A stretch of 64,000 nucleotides of DNA, from positions 45,505 through 109,504 of the forward strand of contig CAJUHJ010000004.1 in the NCBI GenBank assembly GCA_910586355.1, in the 5' to 3' direction. The notes below the pieces were generated by a model. It made no database searches. It was not told where the DNA came from and was given only the letters and a program-made list of their open reading frames with translations. Shown one piece after another: positions 61,247 through 64,000 of the stretch. How positions within the stretch are numbered: position 1 is the first letter of the stretch; each line of letters begins with the position of its first letter. The stretch is from an uncultured Lachnospiraceae bacterium. GTDB taxonomy: Bacteria; Bacillota; Clostridia; Lachnospirales; Lachnospiraceae. A program made the position numbers and the translations under genes.

Positions 61247-61275
61247 TTGTCATTTATGGAATAGAATGATATGAT
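61247..61275 (+). promoter_or_regulatory. Promoter of rtcB
   Basis: TTGTCA (61247-61252), 17-base spacer, TATGAT (61270-61275). Confidence 0.7.
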
Positions 61276-61302
61276 AAATCCAAAAGATGTTAAGGAGACG
61301 GA

Positions 61303-62430
61303 ATGATTGAATTAAAAGGAAAATACAACGAAGCCAAGATATTTACAGATACCGTAGACGAAGCTTCGATTGCACAAGTACTTCTTTTATTGAACCAGGA
61401 ATTTGTATCTGGAACTAAAATCCGGTTAATGCCGGATATTCACGCCGGAGCCGGCTGTACGATTGGCACCACTATGACAATCACAGATAAAATCGTCCCA
61501 AATTTAGTAGGGGTGGATATTGGCTGCGGAATGGAAACCATTCAGCTTAAAGAAACCCATATTGAGCCGCAAAAGCTGGATAAATTAATTTATGAAAAAA
61601 TTCCTTCCGGATTTTCTGTCAGGGAAAAAACGCACCGATATTTTGATAAAATAAATCTAAATGAACTCTTTTGCTATAAACACATTCATTCAAACAGGGC
61701 AGAAAAAAGCCTTGGCACATTGGGCGGAGGCAATCATTTTATCGAAGCAGATAAATCGGACGACGGAACAATTTATATTGTAGTACATTCCGGAAGCCGC
61801 CATCTTGGTTTAGAAGTCGCGAATTTCTATCAGGAAGAAGGTTACAAAGTATTAAACAATTCGATCAAAAAAGATACAAAAAGAACCAGTATACCAAAAC
61901 AGCTTGCATACGTTTCAGGCGATTTATTTCACGCATATATCCATGATATGAAAATCGTACAGAAATATGCCAAATTAAACCGCAAAGCTATGATGGACGA
62001 AATTATCAAAGGCATGAAAATCCACGTTGTAAACCAATTTACAACCATCCATAATTATATCGACACTGAGTCCATGATTCTGCGAAAAGGCGCTGTTTCT
62101 GCGAAAAACGGCGAACGCCTTTTAATCCCAATCAATATGCGGGACGGTTCCCTGATTTGTATTGGCAAAGGCAATGACGATTGGAACCAGTCAGCCCCAC
62201 ATGGCGCGGGCCGTCTTATGAGCCGTTCTGCGGCCAAGCAGTCGTTTACTGTATCCGAATTTAAAAAACAGATGCACGGTATTTACACGACCTCTGTCAA
62301 TAAAGACACATTAGATGAATGTCCAATGGCTTATAAAGAAATGGACGATATTATCAGCCACATCAAAGATACTGTAAATATTGAAACTATTATAAAACCG
62401 ATTTATAATTTTAAAGCCGGCGGAGACTAA
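61303..62430 (+). CDS. rtcB: RtcB-family RNA ligase
   Basis: Joins RNA 2',3'-cyclic phosphate or 3'-phosphate ends to 5'-hydroxyl ends using GTP and Mn. 375 residues: MPDIHAGAGCTIGTTM, NLVGVDIGCGME with metal-ligand Cys75, LGTLGGGNHFIE, VVHSGSRHLG, HGAGRLMSRS with the guanylylated His region near the C-terminal third. Short (about 375 versus 400-480 residues) relative to classical RtcB. RBS TAAGGAGACGG. No archease or RtcA gene nearby. Confidence 0.93.
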   Translation: MIELKGKYNEAKIFTDTVDEASIAQVLLLLNQEFVSGTKIRLMPDIHAGAGCTIGTTMTITDKIVPNLVGVDIGCGMETIQLKETHIEPQKLDKLIYEKIPSGFSVREKTHRYFDKINLNELFCYKHIHSNRAEKSLGTLGGGNHFIEADKSDDGTIYIVVHSGSRHLGLEVANFYQEEGYKVLNNSIKKDTKRTSIPKQLAYVSGDLFHAYIHDMKIVQKYAKLNRKAMMDEIIKGMKIHVVNQFTTIHNYIDTESMILRKGAVSAKNGERLLIPINMRDGSLICIGKGNDDWNQSAPHGAGRLMSRSAAKQSFTVSEFKKQMHGIYTTSVNKDTLDECPMAYKEMDDIISHIKDTVNIETIIKPIYNFKAGGD

Positions 62431-62452
62431 TCATCCGCCAGCTTTTATTTTT
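62413..62452. terminator. Terminator overlapping the stops of rtcB and the surface protein
   Basis: AAAGCCGGCGGA pairs with TCCGCCAGCTTT (one mismatch), followed on the plus strand by TTATTTTTTT. The stem covers the last rtcB codons and the stop of the convergent surface-protein gene. Confidence 0.75.
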
Positions 62453-64000
62453 TTACTTACTTTTACCTTTGACCAATCAGATGGAATCCGAGTCGTTTTT
62501 CCATTTACTTTAACCGATTTATAAGTACAAATTCTGAAATAATATTTTTTTCCTGATTTTAGTTTTTTTATTTGTTTCGAAGAAACGGACGCGCGTTTTA
62601 CAAGAATACTTTTTGTAGTCTTTCCCTGAAACGCTTTATTTGCAGAATATTGAATCTCATAGCCAGATATTTGCTTCTTCTGCTTTTTCCATTTTAAATT
62701 CAAACGGTTCGATTTTACCTCTAACTTGGTTATACCTGTTGATTTTGGCCTGATTGTAAATGATTTTGACAGCGTTCCACTATAATTATCTTTAAAAGAA
62801 ATCTTAACTTCTGCAATTCCCGTATTTTTATTTCCCTGATAAGAAACTGTATAATATCTGCCGCCTATGACTTTTCCAATACTATCTTTCACAACAACGT
62901 CAGGCTTTTGCTCCTTGCCGTTATAAACATAATTTTCAGAAGAAAGTTCAACTGTTTTTGGACTGTAAATAATGTCTCGTTTCAAAACACTGCCGCATTT
63001 TATACAGCTTTTAATACTTGCACCATTTTTATTTACTAACGCTTTTGTAATCTTTGTCTGGTACTGATGCGCCGTCATAGGTATCACATTCTGCACCCGA
63101 ATAACCTTTTTACATACACTACAATGACTCCCCTGCGTTTTGCCACTCCTTGTACAGCTTGCTGAAACTGCCGCGTCTGTTACCTCTGTATGCGCAATTG
63201 TTGCTATACTTTCTGTCTTTTCATCTCCACATACTGTACAGGTCAGTGTTTTGATTCCTTCCTCTGTACACGTCGATGGCTTTGTTATCTCTTCTTCATA
63301 CGTATGCTCCGTTTTCGGAATGATTTGCTGCGCTTTTATCACATATCCACATTCGCTGCAATGACTGCCTTCCGTTTTTCCTTCTTTTATACAGCTTGCC
63401 GCCTCTGCTGCGTCTATGACTTCCGTATGTGCAACTTTTTCTATGGCTTCTGTCTTTTCATCTCCACATACTGTACAAGTCAAAGTTTTAATTCCTTCCT
63501 CTGCACACGTCGATGGTTTTGTTATCTCTTCTTCATACGTATGCTCTGTTTTCGGGATGATTTGCTGCGCTTTTATCACATATCCGCATACACCGCAATG
63601 ACTGCCTTCCGTTTTTCCTTCTTTTATACAGCTTGCCGCCTCTGCTGCGTCTGTTACCTCTGTATGTGCAATTGTTGCTATACTTTCTGTCTTTTCATCT
63701 CCACATACTGTACAGGTCAGTGTTTTGATTCCTTCCTCTGTACACGTTGACGGTTTTGTTATCTCCTCTTCATACGTATGATCTGTTTTTTCTATGGCTT
63801 CTGTCTTTTCATCTCCACATACTGTACAAGTCAGTGTTTTAATTCCTTCCTCTGTACACGTTGACGGTTTTGTTATCTCTTCTTCATACGTATGCTCTGT
63901 TTTCGGGATGATTTGCTGCGCTTTTATCACATATCCGCATACACCGCAATGACTGCCTTCCGTTTTTCCTTCTTTTATACAGCTTGCCGCCTCTGCTGCG
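62431..64000 (-). CDS. Cys-rich repeat surface protein, C-terminal part (runs off window)
   Basis: At least 523 residues; the frame stays open to the window edge, so the start and any signal peptide are outside. Two alternating repeats: a 41-residue unit (AEAASCIKEGKTEGSHCGVC) and a 38-residue unit (ITKPSTCTEEGIKTLTCTVC), each with Cys near a CxxCG. The order seen is A-B-B-A-B-A-B followed by a divergent A-like copy. Then an Ig-like segment (VELSSENYVYNGKEQKPDVV) and a C-terminal fibronectin type III domain (NRLNLKWKKQKKQISGYEIQ). No LPXTG anchor. Likely secreted or adhesive; exact role unknown. Confidence 0.8.
   Translation of the reverse strand, partial: AAEAASCIKEGKTEGSHCGVCGYVIKAQQIIPKTEHTYEEEITKPSTCTEEGIKTLTCTVCGDEKTEAIEKTDHTYEEEITKPSTCTEEGIKTLTCTVCGDEKTESIATIAHTEVTDAAEAASCIKEGKTEGSHCGVCGYVIKAQQIIPKTEHTYEEEITKPSTCAEEGIKTLTCTVCGDEKTEAIEKVAHTEVIDAAEAASCIKEGKTEGSHCSECGYVIKAQQIIPKTEHTYEEEITKPSTCTEEGIKTLTCTVCGDEKTESIATIAHTEVTDAAVSASCTRSGKTQGSHCSVCKKVIRVQNVIPMTAHQYQTKITKALVNKNGASIKSCIKCGSVLKRDIIYSPKTVELSSENYVYNGKEQKPDVVVKDSIGKVIGGRYYTVSYQGNKNTGIAEVKISFKDNYSGTLSKSFTIRPKSTGITKLEVKSNRLNLKWKKQKKQISGYEIQYSANKAFQGKTTKSILVKRASVSSKQIKKLKSGKKYYFRICTYKSVKVNGKTTRIPSDWSKVKVSKKIKAGG
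63190..64000 (-). repeat. Coding tandem repeats, 123- and 114-base units
   Basis: Near-identical DNA repeats inside the surface-protein gene. Landmark TGTTTT(G/A)ATTCC recurs at about 63247, 63484, 63721 and 63835, i.e. steps of 237, 237 and 114 bases: one 114-base unit is duplicated without its 123-base partner. The array continues beyond the window. Confidence 0.85.

Noticed and set aside
63190..63750. 186-residue plus-strand open frame opposite the surface-protein repeats
   Set aside because: Translation is itself repetitive, low in plausibility and exactly antisense to the repeat array; no ribosome site. A shadow of repeated DNA.
63190..64000. Repeat array as a possible CRISPR
   Set aside because: Units are 114-123 bases, contiguous without spacers, and encode protein in frame.

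Overview
The window looks like a chromosomal segment from a spore-forming, low-to-mid GC Firmicute, most likely a clostridial gut bacterium of the Lachnospiraceae type. The evidence is sporulation genes (spoIIGA, sigE, sigG, a Spo0E-like gene) beside the division/cell-wall cluster, a threonyl T-box leader, a CIRCE-controlled groESL operon, Gram-positive promoters and strong AGGAGG ribosome sites. This assignment is inference from gene content; no 16S gene or other marker is present.

Layout: 1-14.1 kb holds the end of sigG (+), then on the minus strand the dcw cluster in its classical order (mraZ, rsmH, ftsL, two class B PBPs, mraY, murD, ftsW, ftsQ/divIB, ftsZ, spoIIGA, sigE), but without murE, murG, murB or ftsA. 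Upstream of mraZ lie a Spo0E-like gene, a DUF1540 protein and thrS with its T-box. 17-28.5 kb has a SEC-C protein, a candidate small RNA, an orphan LytTR regulator, an MFS/spermidine-synthase fusion, degV-purA and sbcD-sbcC. 28.6-36.4 kb has a DUF296 protein, a giant DUF4132 protein with a small partner, and a divergent ECF sigma factor with a DUF2461 protein. 36.4-42.2 kb has a YbaK deacylase, groESL, an alpha/beta hydrolase, a HAD phosphatase, a small membrane protein and a graveyard of gene fragments including a decayed Phd-PIN toxin-antitoxin pair.

42.3-56.2 kb is a tightly packed ten-gene minus-strand exopolysaccharide operon: SF2 helicase, priming sugar transferase, three glycosyltransferases, a HAD protein, an EpsG-type polymerase, a pyruvyl transferase fused to an iron-sulfur FrhB module, a flippase and a UDP-GlcNAc 2-epimerase. 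The segment upstream of it is the most interesting part of the window. Two 27-bp copies of one recombination-like site lie in inverted orientation about 346 bp apart and enclose a consensus promoter that currently points away from the operon, plus an internal terminator. This has the architecture of an invertible promoter (phase-variation switch), seen here in the apparent OFF orientation.

56.8-60.2 kb is a plus-strand module (OmpR-type regulator, ABC ATPase, permease, histidine kinase) of the peptide-sensing/detoxification type, with four TTTAC direct repeats as the likely regulator site. The window ends with a zinc-ribbon-like membrane protein, an RtcB-family RNA ligase and the 3' part of a Cys-rich repeat surface protein that runs off the end. 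No tRNA, rRNA, CRISPR array, insertion sequence or recombinase gene was seen.
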